Origin: Herbiconiux sp.
GTDB lineage: Bacteria; Actinomycetota; Actinomycetes; Actinomycetales; Microbacteriaceae
DNA length: 64,000 bases
NCBI RefSeq assembly: GCF_023264895.1
Contig: NZ_JAHFUY010000026.1
Coordinates: forward strand, 1-64,000
Reading direction: 5' to 3'
The first letter of the stretch is position 1, and every line of letters begins with the position of its first letter. The translations under genes and the position numbers were made by a program. Shown here piece after piece: positions 7,859-15,852 of the stretch. The notes beneath the pieces are model-generated. The model ran no database searches and was not told the origin of the DNA. It saw only the letters and a program-made list of their open reading frames with translations.

Positions 7859-9031
7859 TCAGCGCTCGAGGACGACTGCGAGGCCCTGGCCGACTCCGAT
7901 GCAGACGGCGACCACGGCCACACCGCCGCCCCGGCGGGCGAGCTCGTGCGCGGCGTGCCCGAGCACGCGGCCGCCGGAAGCGCCGAGCGGGTGCCCGAGC
8001 GCGATGGCGCCGCCGTGGATGTTGACCCGCTCGGGGTCGAGCTCGGGCCACAGCGCGAGGCACGCGAGCGACTGCGAGGCGAACGCCTCGTTCAGCTCCA
8101 CGAAGTCGACCTCCGCCCACGTGCGGCCCGCCCGGGCGAGGGCCCGGTTCGCGGCCTCGACGGGCGCTATGCCGAACAGCTCGGGCGTGATGGCAGAGGC
8201 ACCCCGCCCGGCGATCCTGGCCAGCGGCTCCGCGCCGTCGAGCACCCCCTCTCCGCCGATGAGCACCATCGAGGCGCCGTCCGAGAGCGGCGACGAGTTG
8301 CCCGCGGTGACGGTGCCGCCCTGCTGGAAAGCGGGCTTCAGCGGGGCCAGCGACTCCACGGTCACGCCCTCCCGGATCCCCTCGTCGCGGCCGAGCGGCG
8401 CTCCCGGCACCGCGACGATCTCGTCGTCATAGGCTCCGGATGCCCACCCCGCCGCCGCCAGGCGGTGCGATCGTGCCGCGAAGGCGTCCTGCGCCTCGCG
8501 CGAGATGCCGTGGCGATCGGCGAGCAGCTCGGCCGACGCGCCGTTCGAGATCGTCCACGCCGAGGGCATCGCAGGATTGACCAGCCGCCAGCCGAGCGTC
8601 GTCGAGCTCATGGTGACATCACCCGCGCCGTAGGGCCGCGCCGCCTTCGGCACCACGTAGGGAGCGCGCGTCATGGACTCGACGCCGCCCGCGACCACGA
8701 TCGAGGCGTCGCCCGTCTCGACCGCCCGCGACGCCTGCACCGCTGCCTCCAGGCTCGAGGCGCACAGGCGGTTCACCGTCACCCCCGGCACGGTCACCGG
8801 GAGGCCCGCGAGCAGCACCGCCATCCTGGCCACGTCGCGATTGTCCTCGCCGGCCTGGTTCGCGGCACCCAGCACGACGTCGTCGACCCGGGCGGGGTCG
8901 AGGCCGGGGCTCCGCTCCAGCAGCGCGGAGAGCGTGGAGGCGGCGAGGTCGTCGGGGCGCACCTCGGCGTAGGCCTTGCCGAAGCGGGCGAACGGGGTGC
9001 GCACCGCGTCGTAGACGAAACTCGCGGTCAT
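7859..9031 (-). CDS. thiolase, 3-oxoadipyl-CoA / acetyl-CoA acyltransferase type
   Basis: This 390-residue thiolase cleaves a 3-oxoacyl-CoA with CoA to acetyl-CoA and a shortened acyl-CoA. The nucleophile Cys90 sits in NRLCASS. The His-containing GHPLGASGGR and the second Cys in VCIGVGQG complete the active site. Length and the N-terminus (YDAVRTPFARFGKAYAEVRPDDLA) resemble PcaF-type thiolases. Its ATG overlaps the CoA-transferase B stop (ATGA), so it closes the operon. With the two CoA-transferase subunits it would activate and cleave an oxo- or dicarboxylic acid made by the upstream monooxygenase and hydrolase. Confidence 0.88.
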   Translation of the reverse strand: MTASFVYDAVRTPFARFGKAYAEVRPDDLAASTLSALLERSPGLDPARVDDVVLGAANQAGEDNRDVARMAVLLAGLPVTVPGVTVNRLCASSLEAAVQASRAVETGDASIVVAGGVESMTRAPYVVPKAARPYGAGDVTMSSTTLGWRLVNPAMPSAWTISNGASAELLADRHGISREAQDAFAARSHRLAAAGWASGAYDDEIVAVPGAPLGRDEGIREGVTVESLAPLKPAFQQGGTVTAGNSSPLSDGASMVLIGGEGVLDGAEPLARIAGRGASAITPELFGIAPVEAANRALARAGRTWAEVDFVELNEAFASQSLACLALWPELDPERVNIHGGAIALGHPLGASGGRVLGHAAHELARRGGGVAVVAVCIGVGQGLAVVLER

Positions 9032-9702
9032 GATCGCATCTCCTCGTTCTCATGGCGGCCGCTCGCATCCCGAAGCTCCAGGCCGGCGAGCTCACGCAGG
9101 TCGTCGAGGGTCGTGTCGCCGAACAGCTCCGTCACGACGAGCCCGCCCGCCGTCACGTCGAACACCGCCCGGTCGGTGTACACGCGGCTGACGCAGCGCA
9201 CCCCGGTGAGCGGATACGTGCACTCGGTCACGAGCTTCGACGCCCCGTCACGGGTGAGCAGGTCGGTCATCACCCAGACGTGCTTCGCCCCGATGGCGAG
9301 GTCCATCGCACCACCCACGGCCGGGATCGCATCCGGGGCCCCGGTGTGCCAGTTCGCGAGGTCGCCGTGCTCGGAGACCTGGAAGGCGCCGAGCACGCAG
9401 ATGTCGAGGTGCCCGCCGCGCATCATGCCGAACGAGTCGGCGTGGTGGAAGTAGGAGGCGCCGGGCAGCTCGGTCACGGGCTGCTTGCCCGCGTTCAGGA
9501 GGTCGGGGTCGATGCGGCCGGCGGCCGGTCGCGGGCCCATGCCGAGCATTCCGTTCTCGGTGTGCAGGATGATCTCGAGACCCGCGGGGAGCGCGTCGGC
9601 GATGAGCGTCGGCGCCCCGATGCCGAGGTTGACGACCGAGCCCTCGGCGATGTCCTGCGCGATCCGCGCCGCGAGCGCCGCGCGGTCGAGGCCCGCGCTC
9701 AC
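9028..9702 (-). CDS. 3-oxoacid CoA-transferase subunit B
   Basis: This 224-residue protein is the beta subunit of a family I CoA-transferase (PcaJ/ScoB/AtoA type). The catalytic Glu49 is in the LHTENG motif, preceded by the glycine-rich VVNLGIGAPT. The GTG at 9702 overlaps the stop of subunit A (GTGA) and gives a normal N-terminus, so the longer ORF start further upstream is rejected. It pairs with subunit A to move CoA from succinyl-CoA or another donor onto a carboxylic acid, feeding the thiolase encoded next. Confidence 0.88.
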   Translation of the reverse strand: MSAGLDRAALAARIAQDIAEGSVVNLGIGAPTLIADALPAGLEIILHTENGMLGMGPRPAAGRIDPDLLNAGKQPVTELPGASYFHHADSFGMMRGGHLDICVLGAFQVSEHGDLANWHTGAPDAIPAVGGAMDLAIGAKHVWVMTDLLTRDGASKLVTECTYPLTGVRCVSRVYTDRAVFDVTAGGLVVTELFGDTTLDDLRELAGLELRDASGRHENEEMRS

Positions 9703-10412
9703 GAGGCGGCCTCCGCGCCCACGAACACTCCGTCGCGGAGCCAAGGGCGCTCGCCGACGGCCACGACCCGGTCGACGAACAGGCCGGGCGTCACGACCGC
9801 CTCAGGATCGAGGGAACCGAGCTCCACCACCTCGTCGACCTGCGCGATGGTGGTGGCGGCGGCGGCCGCCATGATCGGCCCGAAGTTGCGCGACGTGCCC
9901 CGGTAGACGAGATTCCCCCACCGGTCGCCCCGCAGCGCGCTGATCAGGGCCACGTCGGCCTTCAAGGGGTACTCGAGCACGTAGTCCCTGCCGTCGATGC
10001 TCCTGGTCTCCTTGCCCTCGGCCACGAGCGTGCCGAAGCCTGTGGGCGTGTAGAAGGCACCGATGCCCGCACCGGCGGCCCGGATGCGCTCGGCGAGATT
10101 CCCCTGGGGCACGAGCTCGAGCTCGATCCGGCCCGCGCGGTAGACGGCGTCGAACACGTGGGAGTCGACCTGCCGGGGGAAGGAGCAGACGATCTTCGCC
10201 ACCCGCCCCGAGCCCACGAGCGCGGCGAGGCCCGCATCGCCGTTGCCGGCGTTGTTGCTGACGACCGTGAGGGCCGTCGCCGAGCCCGCGAGCAGGGCGT
10301 CGATGAGCTCGACCGGCTGGCCTGCCCGGCCGAAGCCGCCGATCATCACGGTCGAGCCGTCGGCGATGCCGCTCACGGCCTCGAGCACGTTCTCGTGCAC
10401 CTTGGAGATCAT
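9699..10412 (-). CDS. 3-oxoacid CoA-transferase subunit A
   Basis: This 237-residue alpha subunit of a family I CoA-transferase resembles PcaI/ScoA. The CoA-binding segment VMIGGFGRAGQP (about residues 22-33) and SNNAGNGDAGLAAL are family signatures. The gene lies 16 nt after the SDR stop and overlaps subunit B. The dicarboxylate-specific PcaIJ and the acetoacetate-type ScoAB cannot be separated by eye. The PcaF-like thiolase beside it slightly favours a C5/C6 dioic or oxo acid substrate. Confidence 0.87.
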   Translation of the reverse strand: MISKVHENVLEAVSGIADGSTVMIGGFGRAGQPVELIDALLAGSATALTVVSNNAGNGDAGLAALVGSGRVAKIVCSFPRQVDSHVFDAVYRAGRIELELVPQGNLAERIRAAGAGIGAFYTPTGFGTLVAEGKETRSIDGRDYVLEYPLKADVALISALRGDRWGNLVYRGTSRNFGPIMAAAAATTIAQVDEVVELGSLDPEAVVTPGLFVDRVVAVGERPWLRDGVFVGAEAAS

Positions 10413-10428
10413 CGCGCGCCGCCCCGCC

Positions 10429-11202
10429 TCATCGCGCCGTGTAGCCGCCGTCGAGCGGCAGTGCGACCCCGGTGACCCAGGTCGACTCGTCCGAGGCGAG
10501 GTAGAGCACGCCGTACGCCACGTCCTCCGGCCGGCCGAGCCGACGGATCGACTGGTTGGCGGTCATCATCTCCTCGTAGGCGGAGAGCCCACCCGGGTAC
10601 TCGGCCGCGATGCCCTCCACGAGCGGGGTCAGCACGGTCGAGGGATGCACGGAGTTCACCCGGATGCCGTAGCGACCGTAGGAGGCGGCGTCCTGCCGGG
10701 TCTGCATCGTCACCGCGCCCTTGGCCACGTGGTACGGCGTGAACTCGTCGTTGCCGATGAGGCCGTAGATCGAGGAGAAGTTCACGATCGATCCGCCTCC
10801 CCGCTCGATCAGGTGCGGCACGGCGTGCTTCGTGGCGAAGAACACCCCTTTGACGTCGACCGCGAACAGGGCGTCCCACTCCTCCTCGGTCACCTCGTGG
10901 GTGGGCTTGTCGACCCCGATGATGCCGGCGCAGTTGACGAGGATGTCGAGCCCGCCGAACTCGGCAGTGGCCGACGCGACGGCCGAGGCCACCGCGGCCT
11001 CCTTCGAGACGTCCATCTGCCAGAACCCGGCCCGGCCGCCGGTACGGACGATGCCGTCGGCGACCTCGCGACCGAGCCCCTCGTCGAAGTCGGTGACAGC
11101 CACCGCGGCGCCCTCGGCGGCGAACAGCTCCGCCGTGGCGCGGCCCATCCCGGATGCACCGCCCGTGATGAGCGCGACCTTGCCCTCGAGGCGCCCGGTC
11201 AC
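10429..11202 (-). CDS. short-chain dehydrogenase/reductase (SDR)
   Basis: This 257-residue classical SDR has the cofactor motif ITGGASGMG (residues 12-20), NCAG in place of NNAG, and active-site residues Ser143/144, Tyr157 and Lys161 (YHVAK). The GTG at 11202 overlaps the monooxygenase stop and removes a long spurious N-terminal extension. Within this operon it probably oxidises or reduces a hydroxyl/keto group next to the Baeyer-Villiger step. The C-terminal LPLDGGYTAR is usual for the family. Substrate unknown. Confidence 0.87.
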   Translation of the reverse strand: MTGRLEGKVALITGGASGMGRATAELFAAEGAAVAVTDFDEGLGREVADGIVRTGGRAGFWQMDVSKEAAVASAVASATAEFGGLDILVNCAGIIGVDKPTHEVTEEEWDALFAVDVKGVFFATKHAVPHLIERGGGSIVNFSSIYGLIGNDEFTPYHVAKGAVTMQTRQDAASYGRYGIRVNSVHPSTVLTPLVEGIAAEYPGGLSAYEEMMTANQSIRRLGRPEDVAYGVLYLASDESTWVTGVALPLDGGYTAR

Positions 11203-12845
11203 GCGGATGCTCCGGCCGCCGCGGGCGTCCCCGCCGCGTGAAGCAGGCTCGCGTAGCCCGACTCCTCGAGCTCCTTGCAGTGCTGCTGGTACACCTGGCC
11301 TCCGCCCATGTACACCTGGAACTCCTCGGCCTTGCCGGGCACGTTCTCGCCGAGGAACCAGGCCTTGGCCTTCTTGCCCTCGGTGTACATGACCGTCGAC
11401 TTGCCGGTGCGCTCCGTCTCGGCGGCCCACCAGTCCTCGGACTCGGGCGTGGCCTCGAAGCGCTCGACGCCGTTCTCCTCCGCCCACTTCAGCGCGCGCT
11501 GCAGCCACTGCGCGCCGAGCTGGATCGGCACGACGAGGTTGGAGTAGGGCGTCTGCGGCCCGAGCGACATGAAGAAGTTCGGGAACCCGTGGGCGTTGAT
11601 GCCGAGGTTCGACTTGAGGCCGTCCTCGGCCCACTTCTCGCGGAGGGTGCGCCCGCCTCGGCCGGTGATGTCGATGTGCGTGAGCGTGCCGGTCATGGCG
11701 TCGAAGCCCGTCGCGAAGATGATCACGTCGAGCTCGTACTCGGTGTCACCGACCTTCACCCCCTTCTCCGTGATCTGGGTGATCGGCTCGGCCGCGGTGT
11801 CGATGAGGTGCACGTGCGACAGGTTGAAGGTGTTGTAGTAGCCGTGGCCCGTGGGCACGCGCTTGCCGTTGAACGAGTAGGTCTTCGGCGACAGCAGGTC
11901 GGCCGTCGCCGGATCCTTCACGATCTCGCGGATCTTGGAGCGGATGAACTCCGCGGCGAGCTCGGACGACTCGTGGTTGGTGGCCAGGTCGTTGAAGCAC
12001 TCGTTGGCGAAGTGGAACCCGCCCTCGTTCCACTTCGACTCGAAGATGCGCCGCCGCTCGTCGTCCGAGACCTCGAGCGCGCTGTGCTCCGCGGGCTCCA
12101 TGGCGACGCCGAACGGGTGATCGGCCGCCTTCTGGTAGATCGCGTCGTAGTTGTCGCGCACGTACTGCATCTCCTCGGTCGAGACGCCCTCGTTGGTGGT
12201 CTCGACGATGAAGTTGGGGGTGCGCTGGAACACGAAGAACTCGTCCACCTGCGGCGCGATCACGGGAACGATCTGGATGCCGGAGGCGCCGAGGCCGATC
12301 AGGCCCACCTTCTTGCCCGTGAGGTCCACGTCTTCGCGCGGCCAGTGCGCGGTGTGGTACTTCTGCCCGCGGAAGGTGTCGATGCCGGGGATGTCGGGGT
12401 AGATGGCCTGCGACAGCACACCCATGCCGCTGATGAGGTACTTGGTGGTGGTGGAGGAACCGTCGGCGAAGTTCACCGTCCACAGGTTCGCGTCCTCGTC
12501 GTAGACGGCCGAGTCGACCCGGGTGTTCAACCGGATGTCCTTCCGGAGGTCGAGGCGATCCGCCACGAAGTTCAGGTACTCCAGCACCTCGGGGCCGGCC
12601 GGGTAGCGCTGCGACCAGGTCCACTCCTCGCGCACCTCCTTCGAGAAGGAGAAGGAGTAGTAGCTGAACTCGCTGTCGGTGCGCACCCCGGGGTAGCGGT
12701 TCACCCACCAGGTGCCGCCGATGCCGTCCTCGCCGTCGACCACGATCGTGTCGAGGCCGATCTCACGCAGGTGGTGCAGCAGTGCGAGTCCGGAGAAGCC
12801 GGCGCCGATGACGACGGCGTCGTGGTCGCGGGTTGTTGCGGTCAT
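11199..12845 (-). CDS. type I Baeyer-Villiger monooxygenase
   Basis: This 548-residue flavoprotein inserts oxygen next to a ketone carbonyl to give an ester or lactone, using NADPH, FAD and O2. The diagnostic fingerprint FxGxxxHxxxWP is complete at residues 158-169 (FRGQKYHTAHWP). It lies between two dinucleotide folds, GAGFSG (14-19) and GLGASG (184-189). IIFATGFDAMTG and the size (cyclohexanone monooxygenase is about 540 residues) support a CHMO-like enzyme. It starts 1 nt after the hydrolase stop, which suits a monooxygenase-esterase pair. The true ketone is unknown; cyclic ketones are the first guess. Confidence 0.92.
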   Translation of the reverse strand: MTATTRDHDAVVIGAGFSGLALLHHLREIGLDTIVVDGEDGIGGTWWVNRYPGVRTDSEFSYYSFSFSKEVREEWTWSQRYPAGPEVLEYLNFVADRLDLRKDIRLNTRVDSAVYDEDANLWTVNFADGSSTTTKYLISGMGVLSQAIYPDIPGIDTFRGQKYHTAHWPREDVDLTGKKVGLIGLGASGIQIVPVIAPQVDEFFVFQRTPNFIVETTNEGVSTEEMQYVRDNYDAIYQKAADHPFGVAMEPAEHSALEVSDDERRRIFESKWNEGGFHFANECFNDLATNHESSELAAEFIRSKIREIVKDPATADLLSPKTYSFNGKRVPTGHGYYNTFNLSHVHLIDTAAEPITQITEKGVKVGDTEYELDVIIFATGFDAMTGTLTHIDITGRGGRTLREKWAEDGLKSNLGINAHGFPNFFMSLGPQTPYSNLVVPIQLGAQWLQRALKWAEENGVERFEATPESEDWWAAETERTGKSTVMYTEGKKAKAWFLGENVPGKAEEFQVYMGGGQVYQQHCKELEESGYASLLHAAGTPAAAGASA

Positions 12846-12846
12846 G

Positions 12847-13761
12847 TCAGATGTCCTTTCGGTTGTTCTGGTACCAGGCGGCGATGGCGGCCACGGCGTC
12901 GTCGGCGGGCCCGTGGTTCCCCGCTTGGAGGGGATACACGTGCTGCTGGTCGCGGCCGATCTCGAAGGTCACGTCGACCCCGGCGGATCGGGCGAGGGCG
13001 TCGAGTCGTTGGGCGTCGTGGAAGAGCGACTCGGTGTCCGAGGCGGTGATGTAGAGGGGCGGGAAGCCGGTGAAGTCGGCGTACAGCGGATTCACGAGCG
13101 GATCGGTGGGTGATGCGCCGCCCGAGAGATAGCGGTCGATGTTGCCCTGCAGCCCCTCGCGGGCGATCAGGAAGTCGGTCGCGTCGTTCGTCTCGATGGT
13201 CTCGCCGGAGTTCTCCATGTCGAGCCAGGGCGACACCGTGATCACGGCTCCGGGGAGTGCGTGACCGGTGTCCCGCATCCGGAGCGTGGTGGCGATGGCG
13301 ATGTTGGCGCCGGCGCTGTCGCCCACGAAGACGATCCGTTCGGGTGCGGTGCCGGCCTCGACGAGTGCGTCGAACACCGCGGTCGCGTCGTCGAGCTGAG
13401 CGGGGTAGGGATGCTCGGGGGCCAATCGGAAGTCGGCCACGAAGGCCTCGACTCCGCAGGCCTTCGCGATGTGCCCGGCCATCTTGCGGTGGCTGGCCGA
13501 GGAGCCGAGGGCGAAGCCGCCGCCGTGCAGGAAGACCAGCACGTGGCTCGGATCCGCCCCGATCGGGCTCACCCGGAGGCCTGGAACACCGCCGAGGGCG
13601 GTCGTGGCGTAGGTGACCTGCTCGGGCTCGGTCGTGGCGCGCTGCCAGTCCTCGAAGACCCAGCGCATCACGGGGAGGCTCATCTCGGGGGCCGCGATGA
13701 ACTCGACGGTCCACTCCGCGTACATCCGGCCCAGCAGGTCGGTCGGCTCGTTCGCTGACAT
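12847..13761 (-). CDS. alpha/beta hydrolase of the hormone-sensitive-lipase family
   Basis: This 304-residue esterase/lactonase has the HSL oxyanion motif HGGG (residues 79-82) and the nucleophile Ser149 in GDSAG. The ATG at 13761 has GAGGAG 8 nt upstream; a GTG three codons earlier would overlap that site. It is the first gene of the minus-strand operon. Directly followed by the Baeyer-Villiger enzyme, it most likely hydrolyses the resulting ester or lactone, as ChnC does in cyclohexanol degradation. Confidence 0.88.
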   Translation of the reverse strand: MSANEPTDLLGRMYAEWTVEFIAAPEMSLPVMRWVFEDWQRATTEPEQVTYATTALGGVPGLRVSPIGADPSHVLVFLHGGGFALGSSASHRKMAGHIAKACGVEAFVADFRLAPEHPYPAQLDDATAVFDALVEAGTAPERIVFVGDSAGANIAIATTLRMRDTGHALPGAVITVSPWLDMENSGETIETNDATDFLIAREGLQGNIDRYLSGGASPTDPLVNPLYADFTGFPPLYITASDTESLFHDAQRLDALARSAGVDVTFEIGRDQQHVYPLQAGNHGPADDAVAAIAAWYQNNRKDI

Positions 13762-13827
13762 CGCATTCACTCCTCATCGTCGGGGATGGATCCAGGATGA
13801 CCATCGCCGGATGCCGAGCTGAACCGC

Positions 13828-13844
13828 TGTCGCAAAATGACGCA
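13828..13844. promoter_or_regulatory. possible activator half-sites in the divergent control region
   Basis: The 177-bp space between the hydrolase and binding-protein genes must hold both promoters of the island. Two direct 7-mers, TGTCGCA and TGACGCA, are separated by AAA here. They are the only repeated motif I see and could be regulator half-sites; no clear promoter is readable. Confidence 0.25.
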
Positions 13845-13938
13845 CCGCCGTCTCAGGGTGACCCGCCAGGGGCTCGGGCGAGCACGGAGACTTCTAAGCA
13901 CGCAGCCCCAACTCAATGAAGAGAGACGAGGACTACCC

Positions 13939-15099
13939 ATGCTCACCAAGAAGAACTCACTGCTGCTCGCGGCCGGATCGGTGGCGCTGCTCGCCCTGAC
14001 CGGCTGCTCCACCGGGTCGCTGTCCTCCGACGGCGGCGACGGATCGGGTGGCTCGGATGCCACGGGCGCCGCCTCGGAGGTGACCGTCGGCACGGTCGGC
14101 GTGCAGGGCGACATCCAGGACATCTCCGCCTTCTGCGGCGACGAGGATCTGACCGTGGCGCTCGCCGACGGCTTCGGCGGAAACTCCTGGCGCAAGATCA
14201 CCCGCGCGATCTTCGAGGAGGAGGCGGCCAAGTGCCCCAACATCACGAAGGTGCTCTACACCGACGCGCAGGGTGACACGCAGAAGGCCATCAGTGACAT
14301 CAACTCCCTCGTGGCGCAGAACGTCGACGTCATCGTCACGTTCGTCGACGGCGGCGAGGCGCTGCTGCCCACCATCCAGAAGGCCACAGAGGCCGGGGTC
14401 AAGGTGGTGCCGTTCGTGGGCTCGCCGGGAGGGGAGCCGGGCGTGGACTACGTCGACTTCGTCTCCGAGGACATCAACACCTACGGCAAGAACCTCGCCA
14501 CCTGGACGATCGACAAGATGGGCGGAGAGGGCAACCTCGTGATGCTCGGCGGGATCGCCGGCAACTCCTACTCCCAGGCGGTCTTCGACGGCGTGATGGA
14601 GGCCGTGGAGGAGAACCCCGGCATCACCCTCCTCAACGAGGACGGCCCGGTCGCGACCGACTGGGAGCCCGGCAAGACGCAGCAGGTGGTCGCCGGTCTG
14701 ATCACGAAGTACGGCGACATCAACGGCATCGTGGCCGACTACGGCGGAGGCTCCGTCGGCGGCATCCGCGCCTTCGAGGCGGCGGGAAAACCCCTGCCGG
14801 TCTGGTCGGCCAACGACTCGAACGAGTTCGCGTGCCTCTGGTACCAGTACAAGGATGCGCAGCCGACCTACCAGATCGCCACCGAGTCCTCCCGCAACTG
14901 GGTCGTCACGGCCGCTCTCCACAAGGGTCTCGCCGCGGCGAACGGGCTGCCGAACGACGAGCCGTCGACGTTCAACCTCGAGATCATCGAGGACTCCACC
15001 GACCCCGACCTGCAGCCGACCTGCGAGTCCGAGCTGCCGCCGGACGCCATCCTCTCCTCGGGTCTCAGCGTCGAGTCGCTGAAGAAGCTCTTCCAGTAG
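13939..15099 (+). CDS. ABC transporter substrate-binding lipoprotein (sugar-type)
   Basis: This 386-residue lipoprotein has a signal peptide ending LLALTGC (Cys23), then a Gly/Ser/Asp-rich linker, then a Peripla_BP_4 fold. It is longer than RbsB, and cysteines in the mature part (AFCGD, CP, FACLW, PTC) suggest disulfides. The ATG at 13939 follows a GACGAGG site. It leads a plus-strand operon divergent from the monooxygenase operon and coupled to an SDR, a fused ATPase-permease and a second permease. The ligand is probably the alcohol or polyol the island degrades. Confidence 0.83.
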   Translation: MLTKKNSLLLAAGSVALLALTGCSTGSLSSDGGDGSGGSDATGAASEVTVGTVGVQGDIQDISAFCGDEDLTVALADGFGGNSWRKITRAIFEEEAAKCPNITKVLYTDAQGDTQKAISDINSLVAQNVDVIVTFVDGGEALLPTIQKATEAGVKVVPFVGSPGGEPGVDYVDFVSEDINTYGKNLATWTIDKMGGEGNLVMLGGIAGNSYSQAVFDGVMEAVEENPGITLLNEDGPVATDWEPGKTQQVVAGLITKYGDINGIVADYGGGSVGGIRAFEAAGKPLPVWSANDSNEFACLWYQYKDAQPTYQIATESSRNWVVTAALHKGLAAANGLPNDEPSTFNLEIIEDSTDPDLQPTCESELPPDAILSSGLSVESLKKLFQ

Positions 15100-15110
15100 G
15101 GCGCCCGGAC

Positions 15111-15833
15111 ATGGATCGCCTGACAGGCAAAGTCGCCATCGTCACCGGAGCCGGTCGCGGCATCGGCCGCTCGATCGCCGAGGTCTTCGCCGAGGAGGGT
15201 GCGACGGTCATCGCGACCGGCCGCGCCTCCTCCGACTCCACCTTCCCCGAGGGGGTGGAGTACCACCGCCTCGACGTGGCCACGGAGGAGGGCTGGTCGC
15301 GGGTGGTGGCCGACGTGATCGCCCGCCACGGCCACATCGACGTGCTGGTGAACAACGCCGGCATCATCGCCTACGAGACCCTGCACGAGCTCACCCTCGA
15401 CGACTGGAACGCGGTCGTCGCCACCAACCAGACCGGAACGTGGCTCGGCATGCGCGAGGTCATCCCGCACATGATCGCGCAGGGCGGCGGCTCGATCGTC
15501 AACACCTCCTCGATCTGGGGGACCGCCGCGGTCTCCGGAGCCCACGCCTACCACGCCACCAAGGGCGCGGTGCGCAACATGTCCAAGAGCGCCGCCATCA
15601 CCTACGCCAAGGAGAACGTGCGGGTGAACTCGCTGCACCCGGGCTTCATCGAGACGCCGCTGACGGATGCCCAGGCGCCGGAGATCAACGAGTACGTCGT
15701 GTCGATGACCCCCATGGGCCGTGCCGGGAAGCCTCGGGAGATCGCGCACGGCGTGGTCTTCCTGGCCTCCGACGAGTCGAGCTTCATGACGGGCTCGGAG
15801 CTCGTGATCGACGGCGGCTACCTCGCCCAATGA
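15111..15833 (+). CDS. short-chain dehydrogenase/reductase, secondary-alcohol type
   Basis: This 240-residue classical SDR has TGAGRGIG (12-19), NNAG (81-84), active-site Ser133/134, Tyr147 and Lys151. GGYLAQ ends the protein. It sits 11 nt after the binding-protein gene and 19 nt before the transporter gene, so it is embedded in the import operon. That placement suggests it acts first on the imported compound, oxidising a secondary alcohol to the ketone used by the Baeyer-Villiger enzyme. The ATG at 15111 is chosen because the upstream frame overlaps the lipoprotein gene. Confidence 0.87.
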   Translation: MDRLTGKVAIVTGAGRGIGRSIAEVFAEEGATVIATGRASSDSTFPEGVEYHRLDVATEEGWSRVVADVIARHGHIDVLVNNAGIIAYETLHELTLDDWNAVVATNQTGTWLGMREVIPHMIAQGGGSIVNTSSIWGTAAVSGAHAYHATKGAVRNMSKSAAITYAKENVRVNSLHPGFIETPLTDAQAPEINEYVVSMTPMGRAGKPREIAHGVVFLASDESSFMTGSELVIDGGYLAQ

Positions 15834-15852
15834 GACGAAAGAAGCGAAACCG

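Noticed and set aside
7859-10412. CoA-transferase and thiolase as a protocatechuate (pcaIJF) pathway
   Set aside because: No ring-cleavage or lactonising pca genes are nearby; the genes are co-transcribed with a Baeyer-Villiger enzyme and esterase instead.
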